A stretch of DNA of 9,384 bases from Deltaproteobacteria bacterium (GTDB lineage: Bacteria; Desulfobacterota; Desulfuromonadia; Geobacterales; Pseudopelobacteraceae). The stretch spans positions 1 to 9,384 of the forward strand of contig JACRCG010000193.1 of assembly GCA_016219145.1 (NCBI GenBank), given 5' to 3'. A model generated the notes under the pieces. It had not been told where the DNA came from, ran no database searches, and was given only the letters and a program-made list of their open reading frames with translations. Made by a program: the position numbers and the translations under genes. Shown in pieces: positions 1-6,846 of this stretch. Positions within the stretch are counted from its first letter, which is position 1. Each line of letters starts with the position of its first letter.

Positions 1-2
1 AA

Positions 3-114
3 TAGAACGCGGATGACGCGGATTGAGCGGATTTACGCGGATAAATTCTAACTGATTGAAGATTGAAAATCCGTGTTAATCCGCTCAAATCAGATTTGAT
101 CCGTGTTCTATCGC
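3..114. repeat. Long imperfect inverted repeat with CGCGGAT iterations
   Basis: Two arms of roughly 40 bases face each other. The left arm is about 3-43 and the reverse complement of about 69-114 matches it. Both share the order TAGAAC, CGGAT, GATT, AGCGGATT, CGGAT with a few substitutions and a small length difference. The left arm itself repeats CGGAT four times at about 9-10-base spacing. The spacer is AT-rich. No open reading frame fits. This looks like a dispersed intergenic repeat rather than a terminator, since no T-run follows. It lies upstream of the regulator gene and could fold in RNA or DNA, but no function can be read from it. Confidence 0.75.
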
Positions 115-167
115 CTTTGAATTATCCTGTTTGATTTCGGCTTGACCGGGTTATAAGGGGGAACGAT

Positions 168-1550
168 TTGCTCGAAGGAAAGATCCTAATATGCGATGAC
201 GAAGAGGGGATGCGGCGATACCTGAAGAAGATGCTGCAAACGTATGGCCTCTCCGTTGAAACCTTCGGCGACGGAGCTTCGCTTCTGCGACGTCTGGAGG
301 TCGAAGAAAACGGCGAACCGGACCTGCTGCTGCAGGACATACGAATGCCTGATATGGACGGAATAGAGGTTCTCAGAAGGGTTGCCCGCTTGCGTCCGTC
401 ACTGCCGGTGGTGATCATGACAGCCTACGGCACCATCGACTCTGCGGTTGAGGCGATCAAACTCGGGGCATACGACTACGTCACCAAACCTTTTCCAAAG
501 GAAAAGATCGTGGGGATGTTGGAGAAGGCCCTGGAACGGGAATTCCTGATCAATGAAAACCGGGGACTCAAGGAAGAACTGAACAGGCAGGCAGCGCCAG
601 GGGAAATAATATTTGCCAGCGCTACATTCGGCGCGGTATTTGATCTGACCCTTCAGGTTGCCGAAAGTGAAGCCAACATCATTATTCAGGGTGAATCGGG
701 GACCGGAAAGGAGCTTATTGCCAGAGCCATCCACTTCAACAGCCCGCGCCGGGCGCGGCGTTTTCTCTCCATCAACTGTGCCGCGCTCTCCGACACACTG
801 CTGGAAAGTCAGCTTTTCGGCCATATCCGCGGCGCGTTCACCGGTGCCGTCGCCACTCGAAAAGGGCTTCTCGAAGAGGCCGACGGCGGCACCCTCTTTC
901 TGGACGAAATCGGCGACATCAGCCCTGCCCTTCAGGTCAAGCTGTTGCGGGTCATTCAGGAGGGGGAGTTCCTGCCGGTCGGCTCAACAAAACCGAAATC
1001 GGTCGATATTCGTTTCCTGGCGGCGACCAACAAAGACCTGGAACGGGAAATTGAAGGAAAGCGTTTCCGTGAAGATCTCTATTACCGATTGAACGTCATT
1101 ACCCTTACCCTTCCTCCTCTGAGAGAAAGAATGGAAGATATCGAGCCCCTCGCCAGACACCTGATTAAAAAATATTCCCTGCGCACCAAAAAGAAAGTAA
1201 CTGATATCACTGATGGCGCCCTCCGTCTGCTGAGCGGATACAACTGGCCCGGAAACGTCAGAGAACTGGAAAATGTCATCGAACGCGCCGTTATACTTGC
1301 CAGGGGGAGCGAGGTCACCGGGGATCTGCTGCCGATACGGAAAGCCGCAGAAAGCCGCAGCATTGCGCCGAAAACGGGGCCGACCTCCCTTGAAGATGTT
1401 GAACGTGAACATATTGTGAGAATATTGGAAAAGTGTTCGTACCATAAAACCCGCACCGCAGAGCTCCTCGGCATTACACGAAAGACTCTCAACAGAAAAA
1501 TCAGCGAATATGCTCTGAAACTGCCGGAATGGGTTTCAGAAAACGACTAA
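168..1550 (+). CDS. NtrC-family sigma-54-dependent response regulator
   Basis: This is a 460-residue cytoplasmic activator that would be phosphorylated by a partner kinase and then drive sigma-54 promoters. The receiver domain (about 1-120) has the acidic pair D10/D11, phospho-acceptor D57, T85 and K107. The AAA+ domain (about 145-385) has Walker A GESGTGKE at 175-182, the sigma-54 contact loop GAFTGA at 222-227, Walker B TLFLDE at 242-247, the FLAATN sensor segment near 283 and WPGNVRELEN at 360-369. A Fis-type helix-turn-helix lies at about 428-450. Length and domain order are standard for the family. The start is TTG, chosen because a strong AAGGGGGA ribosome site sits 5-6 bases upstream and the receiver begins immediately. 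The kinase gene follows 12 bases after the stop, so the two form an operon. No sigma-54 promoter that it could control was recognised here. Confidence 0.95.
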   Translation: MLEGKILICDDEEGMRRYLKKMLQTYGLSVETFGDGASLLRRLEVEENGEPDLLLQDIRMPDMDGIEVLRRVARLRPSLPVVIMTAYGTIDSAVEAIKLGAYDYVTKPFPKEKIVGMLEKALEREFLINENRGLKEELNRQAAPGEIIFASATFGAVFDLTLQVAESEANIIIQGESGTGKELIARAIHFNSPRRARRFLSINCAALSDTLLESQLFGHIRGAFTGAVATRKGLLEEADGGTLFLDEIGDISPALQVKLLRVIQEGEFLPVGSTKPKSVDIRFLAATNKDLEREIEGKRFREDLYYRLNVITLTLPPLRERMEDIEPLARHLIKKYSLRTKKKVTDITDGALRLLSGYNWPGNVRELENVIERAVILARGSEVTGDLLPIRKAAESRSIAPKTGPTSLEDVEREHIVRILEKCSYHKTRTAELLGITRKTLNRKISEYALKLPEWVSEND

Positions 1551-1562
1551 TCGAGATAAGCT

Positions 1563-3563
1563 ATGCCTCCAATTCGATTCTCCATACGGTTGAAGCTGAC
1601 CATCGGGGCGTTGTTGCCGCTTTTCGTCGCCATATCAGTCTGTTCACTGGCCGGCATTTTCACAATCAACTCCTACATCGTCCGTCAGGCTCAGGAAAAA
1701 GTCAGGACTGACCTCAACTCGGCGCGTGAGATCTATCTGAGCGAAGTCGCCCATATCCGCGACGTGGTGACTCTCACAGCACAAGCACCGTCAACTGCCA
1801 CGGCGTTTGCCAACGACGGGCAGGCGGCGCTTGCAGCGATTCTTTCCCCTCTCCGCTCCGATGAGCATCTTGACATCCTCTCTGCCGTAAGCATGGACGG
1901 CCGCGTCATCTACCGAACCAGTAACCCCCTCGTTTTTGGCGACAACAAAACCGGGCGGAGGATCGTCGAGCGCGCCCTGGCAGGTGAAGTTGTTGCGGGA
2001 ACGGCCGTCTTTTCACCTGATGAGCTTAACAATGAAGGAGCCGATCTGGCCCGTCAGGCCACGATAGAAATATTGGAAACCCTGCGAGCGAAGCCGAGCG
2101 ATAAACAGGTCGGACGCTCCGGCATGCTGCTTGTATCCTCCGCACCGGTAAGGGATAAGACTGGAAAAATAGTCGGCGCCCTGTACGGGGGAATTCTGCT
2201 GAACGGCAACAACAGTTTAGTGGACAAAATCAAGAGAATTGTCTACGAGGGGGTGCAGTTTCAGGGAGAGGACGCGGGGACAGCCACCATCTTTCTGGAT
2301 GATCTCCGCATTAACACCAATGTACAGACCAGCGGCGGGGGCCGGGCCATCGGCACCCGGCTTTCAGAAGAGGTATATAACCACGTCATCGTCAACAAGA
2401 AAAAATGGGTTGATCCGGCTTTTGTTGTAAAAGATTGGTATTTTTCCGCCTACGAACCGATCTTAGACCTGGATGGTAAAGTTATCGGCTCTCTTTATGT
2501 GGGTATGCTCGGAAAACCTTATGCCGCGCTCAAACAGAAGGTTACCCTGATCTTCGCAGGCGTGCTGTTCGTCGGTTCATTGATCGGTCTGGCCATATCC
2601 GGTTTTATAGGTTCGCATCTTTCCCGTCCCATCCGGGAGCTGCAGAATCTGGTCAAGCGCTTTTCCGCCGGTGAACGGGACGTGCGGATTGCAGTCACGA
2701 CCGGAGACGAGATAGGCAACCTGGCCGGCGAGTTCAATAACATGACCAGAACGCTGATTCAGCGTGAGGAAGAGATTACAAAGCTGAACCGTGATCTTGA
2801 GGATAAGGTCCGGGAGAGAACTGCGGAACTGGAAGAGAAAAACCAGCTTCTCATCAAGGCCCGGGAGGAGTTGGTTCGGGCTGAAAAACTCGCCGCCGTC
2901 GGGGTGCTGGCGGCTGGCGTTGCCCACGAAATCAACAACCCGATGGCAATTATCCGCGGCAACGCCGAACTGTTGCAGATGTCGATACCGCCAGAAAGTC
3001 CCTTGCTGGAAGAAGCGGATACTATTGCCCGGCAGGTCGGGAGGGTGGAACGGATTGTGGCCAGTCTGCTCCAGTTTGCCCGCCGGGAGCGCAAACATCT
3101 GGCCAAGACCGATATTAACCCGATGCTTGAAGAAATTCTCGCTCAGGTGGGACATCAGGCGCCGCTGGCAGGTATCACAGTCCGGAAGGAATTTGCGAAG
3201 GATCTTCCTCTGGTAAGCGGCGATACCGATCAGTTGCGGCAGGTTTTCACCAACTTGATCCTGAACGCCGTGCAGGCTATGTCAGAAGGTGGGATCCTGA
3301 CGGTGGTCACTGAAGAGGATATCCCGGCGGAAGCTTGTGTGGTTATAGTAAGCGATACCGGGAGAGGCATCGAGCAGGAAAATCTTGAACAGATATTCAA
3401 CCCGTTTTTTACCACAAGGCCCAGCGGCACCGGCTTAGGTCTATCTGTCTCCTACGGGATTGTAAAGGACCATGGCGGGAAAATTGAGGTAACCAGCAAA
3501 TATGGAGAGGGAAGTGTGTTCCGGGTCATCCTCCCGCTGGCCCAGTCCGATGCAACTACATGA
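1563..3563 (+). CDS. Membrane sensor histidine kinase (Cache-HAMP-HisKA-HATPase)
   Basis: This 666-residue inner-membrane kinase is the probable partner of the preceding regulator. Transmembrane helix 1 spans about 12-36 and helix 2 about 326-350. The periplasmic region between them (about 40-320) looks like the Cache_3-Cache_2 fusion type: it contains TIFLDDLRINTN near 242, RAIGTRL near 261 and the closing DGKVIGSLYVGML near 304. HAMP follows at about 350-402, then a charged coiled coil (about 400-440). HisKA has the phospho-histidine H455 in VAHEINNP. The ATPase has the N-box near N564/N568, DTGRGI at 598-603, an F-box at about 611-617 and the G2 box GTGLGL at 622-627. All catalytic motifs are intact, so it should be active. 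The ligand cannot be read from the sequence; Cache sensors commonly bind small organic acids or amino acids. The ATG is preceded by a modest GAGATAAG site. Confidence 0.95.
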   Translation: MPPIRFSIRLKLTIGALLPLFVAISVCSLAGIFTINSYIVRQAQEKVRTDLNSAREIYLSEVAHIRDVVTLTAQAPSTATAFANDGQAALAAILSPLRSDEHLDILSAVSMDGRVIYRTSNPLVFGDNKTGRRIVERALAGEVVAGTAVFSPDELNNEGADLARQATIEILETLRAKPSDKQVGRSGMLLVSSAPVRDKTGKIVGALYGGILLNGNNSLVDKIKRIVYEGVQFQGEDAGTATIFLDDLRINTNVQTSGGGRAIGTRLSEEVYNHVIVNKKKWVDPAFVVKDWYFSAYEPILDLDGKVIGSLYVGMLGKPYAALKQKVTLIFAGVLFVGSLIGLAISGFIGSHLSRPIRELQNLVKRFSAGERDVRIAVTTGDEIGNLAGEFNNMTRTLIQREEEITKLNRDLEDKVRERTAELEEKNQLLIKAREELVRAEKLAAVGVLAAGVAHEINNPMAIIRGNAELLQMSIPPESPLLEEADTIARQVGRVERIVASLLQFARRERKHLAKTDINPMLEEILAQVGHQAPLAGITVRKEFAKDLPLVSGDTDQLRQVFTNLILNAVQAMSEGGILTVVTEEDIPAEACVVIVSDTGRGIEQENLEQIFNPFFTTRPSGTGLGLSVSYGIVKDHGGKIEVTSKYGEGSVFRVILPLAQSDATT

Positions 3564-3580
3564 TTTATTGAAAAACAGCT

Positions 3581-3604
3581 GAGTTGGAGTCGTTACTCCA
3601 GTTC
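3581..3604 (+). terminator. Possible hairpin terminator after the kinase gene
   Basis: Ten-base-pair hairpin with a CGTT loop. Its upper stem is TGGAGT/ACTCCA, and the lower stem includes two G-U pairs. It starts 17 bases after the kinase stop, in the gap between convergent genes. Only a pyrimidine tract (TTCTTCCCC), not a real T-run, follows, so intrinsic termination would be weak. On the other strand it lies about 155 bases past the peroxidase stop and could serve both transcripts. Confidence 0.35.
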
Positions 3605-3758
3605 TTCCCCGGCCACTTCCATCTCCCTTGTTATCTCGACCAGTGAAGCATCTTTGCGCATGACAGCCAGTAGCTGATTAAATAGGCCACAAACGCTACC
3701 GCGAAACCTATGAAAAAATTTATGATTCCAGAGCCATTTACTCGTTTGATTATGGTAG

Positions 3759-5075
3759 CTAAGGAATCACTGGTGGGATTATTTTCAGCTCTTCGCCAGC
3801 CAGCGCCTCTGTCATAAAAATCAGCAGCTGTCGTTTTTCCTGTTCGTTCAAACCGAGCGGCTTCAGGGTGCTATTGCCCGGACCGCCCCCCTGATTAAAG
3901 AACTCGATCACCTCTTCCAGTGTGCTGAAAATCCCGTTGTGCATGTACGGCGCCGTCTTGCCGATCTCACGCAGTGTCGGCGTACGGAAGGCCTTCCAAT
4001 CCTTGCGCTCGCCGGATACCAGAAACCGGCCCGGATCTTCTTTAAGAGTGCGATACTCCCGGTAGTTGGACGATATTTTGGCTACAAAGCGCCGTGTGAT
4101 GTTGATCCGAGGATCGTTCAAATGTTCGGGGTTTTCAGGCACCCCGAGTGCATAATACCTGTCATCGGAGAGATTGATCCCGTTGTGGCAGGCGGCGCAC
4201 TTACCCTTGCCCAGAAAGATCCCAAGCCCCTTTTCAGCTTCCCCGGAGAGTGCCTTTTTGTCCCCCTTGAGATAACGGTCAAGCGCCGAGTTCCGGGAGA
4301 TGATTGTTCTCTGGAAGGAAGCCAGCGCCCGGGCGATATTCCGGCGGTTGACCTCGTCGCCGAACACCCGCTGAAAAGCAGCGCGGTATTCCGGAACCTC
4401 CCTGATTTCCTCCTCCAGATAATCAAGATTCTGATTCATTTCAAAGGCGGACATAATCGGAAAGAGCGCCTGTTCCTCAAGCGAGCCGGAACGACCGTCG
4501 TGAAACAGGGCTCTGCTGAAGGCAATGTTGTACAGGGTGGGGGTGTTGCGCCAGTTTTTGGTGGTGGGATAGCTAAGCGAGATATCCTGGCCGTCCGAAA
4601 AGCCCAGATCCGGCATGTGGCAGCTGGCGCAGCTCATCGTGCCGTCACCGGAGAGGCGCCGGTCAAAAAAGAGCTTCTTGCCCAGCTCGATCTTTTCTGT
4701 TGTTTGGGGATTGTCCGCCGGAGCCTGAACTTCCGGAACCGGTTCGAGTGGGCCGGAAGTGGCCAAAACTGGGAGGGGGATAGTTATTAGAATGAATATG
4801 AATGAAACGACCCAATTACTTGAACTTCTTGCAAATCTCCTCGAATCAACCTCCCCCTCCCTTGACGGGAGGGGGTTGGGGGGTGGGTGAAGCTGCAACT
4901 CGCTGGTTTCATGGCAACCTCCCCCCCACCCTGCCCTTCCCCCATGCCCCCCACCTGCCGCCCCCCATACAGGGGGGAGAAAAGAATGCTCTCTCCCTTT
5001 GGGAGAGAGAGAGAGAGAGGGCTGGGGGAGGGGAGTTATTAGGACTTTTGCAAAAAGCTTACTTTTTTCTGGCAT
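3759..5075 (-). CDS. Dihaem cytochrome c peroxidase / MauG-family protein (start uncertain)
   Basis: Periplasmic enzyme of the bacterial cytochrome c peroxidase/MauG family, which reduces hydrogen peroxide with electrons from c-type cytochromes. The first haem site CASCH is at 4631-4617 and the second, CAACH, at 4199-4185. Other family marks are GKKLFFDRRLSGDG before haem 1, WRNTPTLYN, FHDGRSGSLEEQA, and TAPYMHNG with a following GG-rich loop near the C-terminus. A hydrophobic stretch ending PLPVLATSG (about 4810-4755) is a plausible signal peptide, so the mature protein probably begins near 4755. The start is the problem. Between the signal core and the upstream gene lie GC-rich hairpin repeats that are open in this frame, and no ATG or GTG with a good ribosome site stands just before the signal. 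The interval uses the ATG at 5075, which overlaps the upstream gene by 17 bases; a TTG at 4898 is an alternative. The roughly 75 to 90 N-terminal residues translated from repeat sequence are probably not native. The enzyme body is confident, the start is not. Confidence 0.85.
   Translation of the reverse strand: MPEKSKLFAKVLITPLPQPSLSLSPKGREHSFLPPVWGAAGGGHGGRAGWGGGCHETSELQLHPPPNPLPSREGEVDSRRFARSSSNWVVSFIFILITIPLPVLATSGPLEPVPEVQAPADNPQTTEKIELGKKLFFDRRLSGDGTMSCASCHMPDLGFSDGQDISLSYPTTKNWRNTPTLYNIAFSRALFHDGRSGSLEEQALFPIMSAFEMNQNLDYLEEEIREVPEYRAAFQRVFGDEVNRRNIARALASFQRTIISRNSALDRYLKGDKKALSGEAEKGLGIFLGKGKCAACHNGINLSDDRYYALGVPENPEHLNDPRINITRRFVAKISSNYREYRTLKEDPGRFLVSGERKDWKAFRTPTLREIGKTAPYMHNGIFSTLEEVIEFFNQGGGPGNSTLKPLGLNEQEKRQLLIFMTEALAGEELKIIPPVIP
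4824..5054. repeat. GC-rich multi-hairpin repeat element
   Basis: Low-complexity C/G-rich stretch holding three near-perfect hairpins: 4853-4875 (CCCCCTCCC / GGGAGGGGG, loop TTGAC), 4961-4977 (six C / six G, loop ATACA) and 4989-5009 (CTCTCTCCC / GGGAGAGAG, loop TTT). A GA microsatellite follows to about 5019. Similar motifs, GAACTTCTTGCAAA near 4822 and GGACTTTTGCAAA near 5042, border it as imperfect direct repeats. It looks like a dispersed intergenic repeat that has settled between the DsbA-like gene and the peroxidase body. It is open in the peroxidase frame, giving an odd Pro/Gly-rich translation. Transcribed as RNA, the hairpins could cause pausing or stabilise the upstream message. Confidence 0.7.
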
Positions 5076-5658
5076 TTTGCAGCTCTTCATCGACGATTTT
5101 CTTGAAGAATTGGTAGGGGCGGTCTCCGACCACCTTTCTGCCGTTAATGAAGAATACCGGGGTTGAATAAAGGCCCATCTGCCGGGCAAGGCGGATATCC
5201 TCTTCTATCTGTCCGTCGTATTTTTTCCGGTCAATCGACTCGGTAAACCGCTTTACATCAAGCCCGATGTCTCCGGCATATTTGATGAGGTTTGTACGAT
5301 CCAGAAGCGGCGAATTTTTGAGGAGCGCCGAATGCATTTCCCAGAACTTGCCCTGTTCGTTGGCAGCAAACAGAGCCTCGGCAGCCATCCGCGAGTAGTC
5401 GCGATACTGGTATGGAAACATCTTTACAACAAGTTTTATCTTACCCTTGTAATCCCCGATCAGCTTATGGATGGTCGGACCGACCCCCACGCAGTGCGGT
5501 CATTGATAATCAATGAACTCGACGATAGTTATCGGGGCGTCTTTTCCACCATAGACCGGCGAAGATCCGAGAGGAACCGAGAATCTCTGCTCCTCGGCCG
5601 CGTGCGCTGCGACGGTTGTCAGCAGCGCCAGCAGAATCAATGCGAGTTGTCTCAACAT
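5059..5658 (-). CDS. DsbA-like periplasmic thiol oxidoreductase, predicted selenoprotein (UxxC)
   Basis: Thioredoxin-fold DsbA-family protein of 199 residues when the in-frame TGA at 5502-5500 is read as selenocysteine 53. Residues 1-20 form a clear signal peptide (MLRQ, a leucine-rich core, cleavage after AHA). The strand APITIVEFIDYQ leads into U53-P-H-C56, where the family normally has CPHC or CPYC. The helical insertion follows, with FPYQYRDYSRMAAEALFAA and later helices. The cis-proline loop is STPVFFINGR (P167). The frame is open on both sides of the TGA and the resolving Cys56 is kept, which argues against a decayed gene. A SECIS-like hairpin begins 9 bases after the TGA. The ATG at 5658 has a GGGGG ribosome site. 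A GTG at 5490 would give a 143-residue product lacking the export signal and active site. The likely role is oxidation, reduction or isomerisation of thiols in exported proteins, possibly including haem-binding cysteines of neighbours; the substrate is unknown. Confidence 0.88.
5467..5490 (-). promoter_or_regulatory. Predicted bacterial SECIS element for Sec53
   Basis: The RNA downstream of the TGA folds with an upper stem GGTCG/CGACC (5485-5481 with 5477-5473) and a GTC loop. Read with a 4-bp stem, the loop is GGUCC, like the GGUC of the Escherichia coli fdhF SECIS. A lower stem GTGGG/TCCAT (5490-5486 with 5471-5467, two G-U pairs) is separated from it by a bulged A at 5472. Nineteen bases lie between the TGA and the apical loop, and the loop starts with G. 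Both agree with the bacterial SECIS rules I know: a G at the start of a small loop, within roughly 16-37 bases. The element lies inside the coding region, as expected in bacteria. Confidence 0.7.
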
Positions 5659-5683
5659 ATGAACCCCCGGTTTCACAAACTAC

Positions 5684-5701
5684 TGCAGAGGAGCCTCTGC
5701 A
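5684..5701 (-). other. Perfect hairpin between the membrane subunit and DsbA-like genes
   Basis: The sequence TGCAGAGG/CCTCTGCA forms a 7-8 bp perfect stem with a tiny loop inside the 54-bp gap. No T-run follows, so it is not a convincing terminator. It sits about 25 bases upstream of the DsbA-like start and could be an RNA processing or stabilising hairpin, or an operator-like dyad. Function unknown. Confidence 0.4.
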
Positions 5702-5712
5702 CAGTTATGGAG

Positions 5713-6846
5713 CTAAACATCTTCATAAGAAAGGACATTGAAATATTTAACTGCTAATTTATAGAGCAGTGCCCCGACAGCGACCATGAACAAACTGATA
5801 ATTATTTCGTTCCCATTTGGAGAATATTGGACTCCCATTTCCTCAGCCTGTCTCAGCATCCCGAATATTGAAACATTCAGACGGTTAATGATAACCCCGC
5901 AGATTACCAGTATATCGACGAGCAGTATCCCGGCAAGGCTGTTCCTGACAGCAGGCAGAAGAAGTAAAAAGATAGGGATCAATACTCCGACCGACATCTC
6001 AAGCAGATACATCCGTGATTCCATACTGCCGGCAAATGCCGCACTCAACCCGGGCCCTGACAGAAGTATGTATGTTTTTACGAGAAGATAGAACGCTGCC
6101 GTCACAAGCGCTCCGCGGGCCAGGCCCGTCAAAATAGCCATATTCAAAGAACATTTGAAAAATTTGTAACTGAGTATCATCAGGAAGCTGACCATACAAA
6201 GCCCCATCATGATCGCCGACACGAGAAAACTGAACGGGAGGATGCTGCTGTACCACAGGGCGTTAAGTTTATATGGGACTATGAGATATACTGCACCGAG
6301 AGAAGACTGATGGAGCACTGAAAGGAGTGTCCCAAAGAGGGCGATCCCGACCATGATCTTTTCAACAATATTTTTAAGCCCGTCAAGTTTCAGCTTTTCG
6401 AGGAACATTGGGCTTGACTCAAGGGCCAATACCGTTGTGTAAAGAAGAACATGGATTGCGACAATAAACATGACGGATTGGATCTGCCACATGACTATCG
6501 GATGCCATATCCTCAGAGGATGGCCAATATCGATCATTATCGAGGATGCCGCAAGTAGATAGCCGATGAAGGCGGTTAGTATTGCAGGCCGTGCGATCGG
6601 CTTGTATTTCTTCATGTTAAGAAGGTACACAGCGCTGGCTGTAACAAAACCCCCGCCTGCCATTGCAACGCCTCCAAGCACGTTAAAACCGATCCAGATG
6701 CCCCAAGGGAAATCGTCCTGCATATTGGTATGAATGTCACCCATCTTGAATCTCATAAATACGGTATAAGCGCCAAATATGATCACAAGGAGCAGACCGA
6801 TTGTGGCAGGGGTAAATAACTTTATCTGATCATTTGTCGGCTTCAT
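5713..6846 (-). CDS. NrfD/HybB-type integral membrane subunit of formate dehydrogenase
   Basis: This 377-residue polytopic membrane protein has about ten predicted helices (roughly 11-31, 48-76, 88-107, 118-142, 158-180, 200-227, 235-262, 281-304, 306-322 and 347-370). Features of the NrfD/PsrC/HybB family include FPWGIWIGFNVLGGVAMAGG in the second helix, IDIGHPLRIWHP, and LHQSSLGAVYL near 178. Members of this family carry no haem and link an iron-sulphur subunit to the quinone pool. By position it should take electrons from the ferredoxin subunit encoded just upstream and pass them to menaquinone or another quinone. It replaces the dihaem cytochrome b gamma subunit of Escherichia coli FdnI-type enzymes. 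The ATG overlaps the upstream stop by one base (TAATG). An ideal AAGGAGG at 6863-6857 lies in the end of the upstream gene, so translation is probably coupled. Whether electrons flow to or from quinone cannot be decided from sequence. Confidence 0.92.
   Translation of the reverse strand: MKPTNDQIKLFTPATIGLLLVIIFGAYTVFMRFKMGDIHTNMQDDFPWGIWIGFNVLGGVAMAGGGFVTASAVYLLNMKKYKPIARPAILTAFIGYLLAASSIMIDIGHPLRIWHPIVMWQIQSVMFIVAIHVLLYTTVLALESSPMFLEKLKLDGLKNIVEKIMVGIALFGTLLSVLHQSSLGAVYLIVPYKLNALWYSSILPFSFLVSAIMMGLCMVSFLMILSYKFFKCSLNMAILTGLARGALVTAAFYLLVKTYILLSGPGLSAAFAGSMESRMYLLEMSVGVLIPIFLLLLPAVRNSLAGILLVDILVICGVIINRLNVSIFGMLRQAEEMGVQYSPNGNEIIISLFMVAVGALLYKLAVKYFNVLSYEDV

Noticed and set aside
131..157. 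Promoter TTGATT/TATAAG before the regulator gene
   Set aside because: The spacing is only 15 bases and the -10-like element overlaps the ribosome site of the TTG start, so transcription would begin almost at the start codon.
3939..4790. Long plus-strand open frame opposite the peroxidase (283 codons)
   Set aside because: It is antisense to the haem motifs of a clear enzyme gene and its translation has no recognisable domain.
4853..5020. CRISPR array or tandem-repeat protein in the GC-rich stretch
   Set aside because: The hairpins differ from one another and are unevenly spaced, with no constant repeat-spacer unit. The proline/glycine translation follows from base composition.
5076..5189. 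Longest form of the peroxidase starting at 5189
   Set aside because: It would overlap the DsbA-like coding region by about 130 bases in another frame and adds nothing like a signal peptide.
5059..5490. DsbA-like gene starting at the GTG at 5490 (143 residues)
   Set aside because: It would begin just after the active-site motif and lack the signal peptide. The same frame upstream of the TGA encodes both, so the GTG start is an artefact of treating TGA as a stop.
5500..5502. TGA as a nonsense mutation or sequencing error in a decaying DsbA gene
   Set aside because: Not fully excluded, but the codon falls precisely on the catalytic Cys, the rest of the gene is undamaged, and a SECIS-like hairpin follows at the right spacing.
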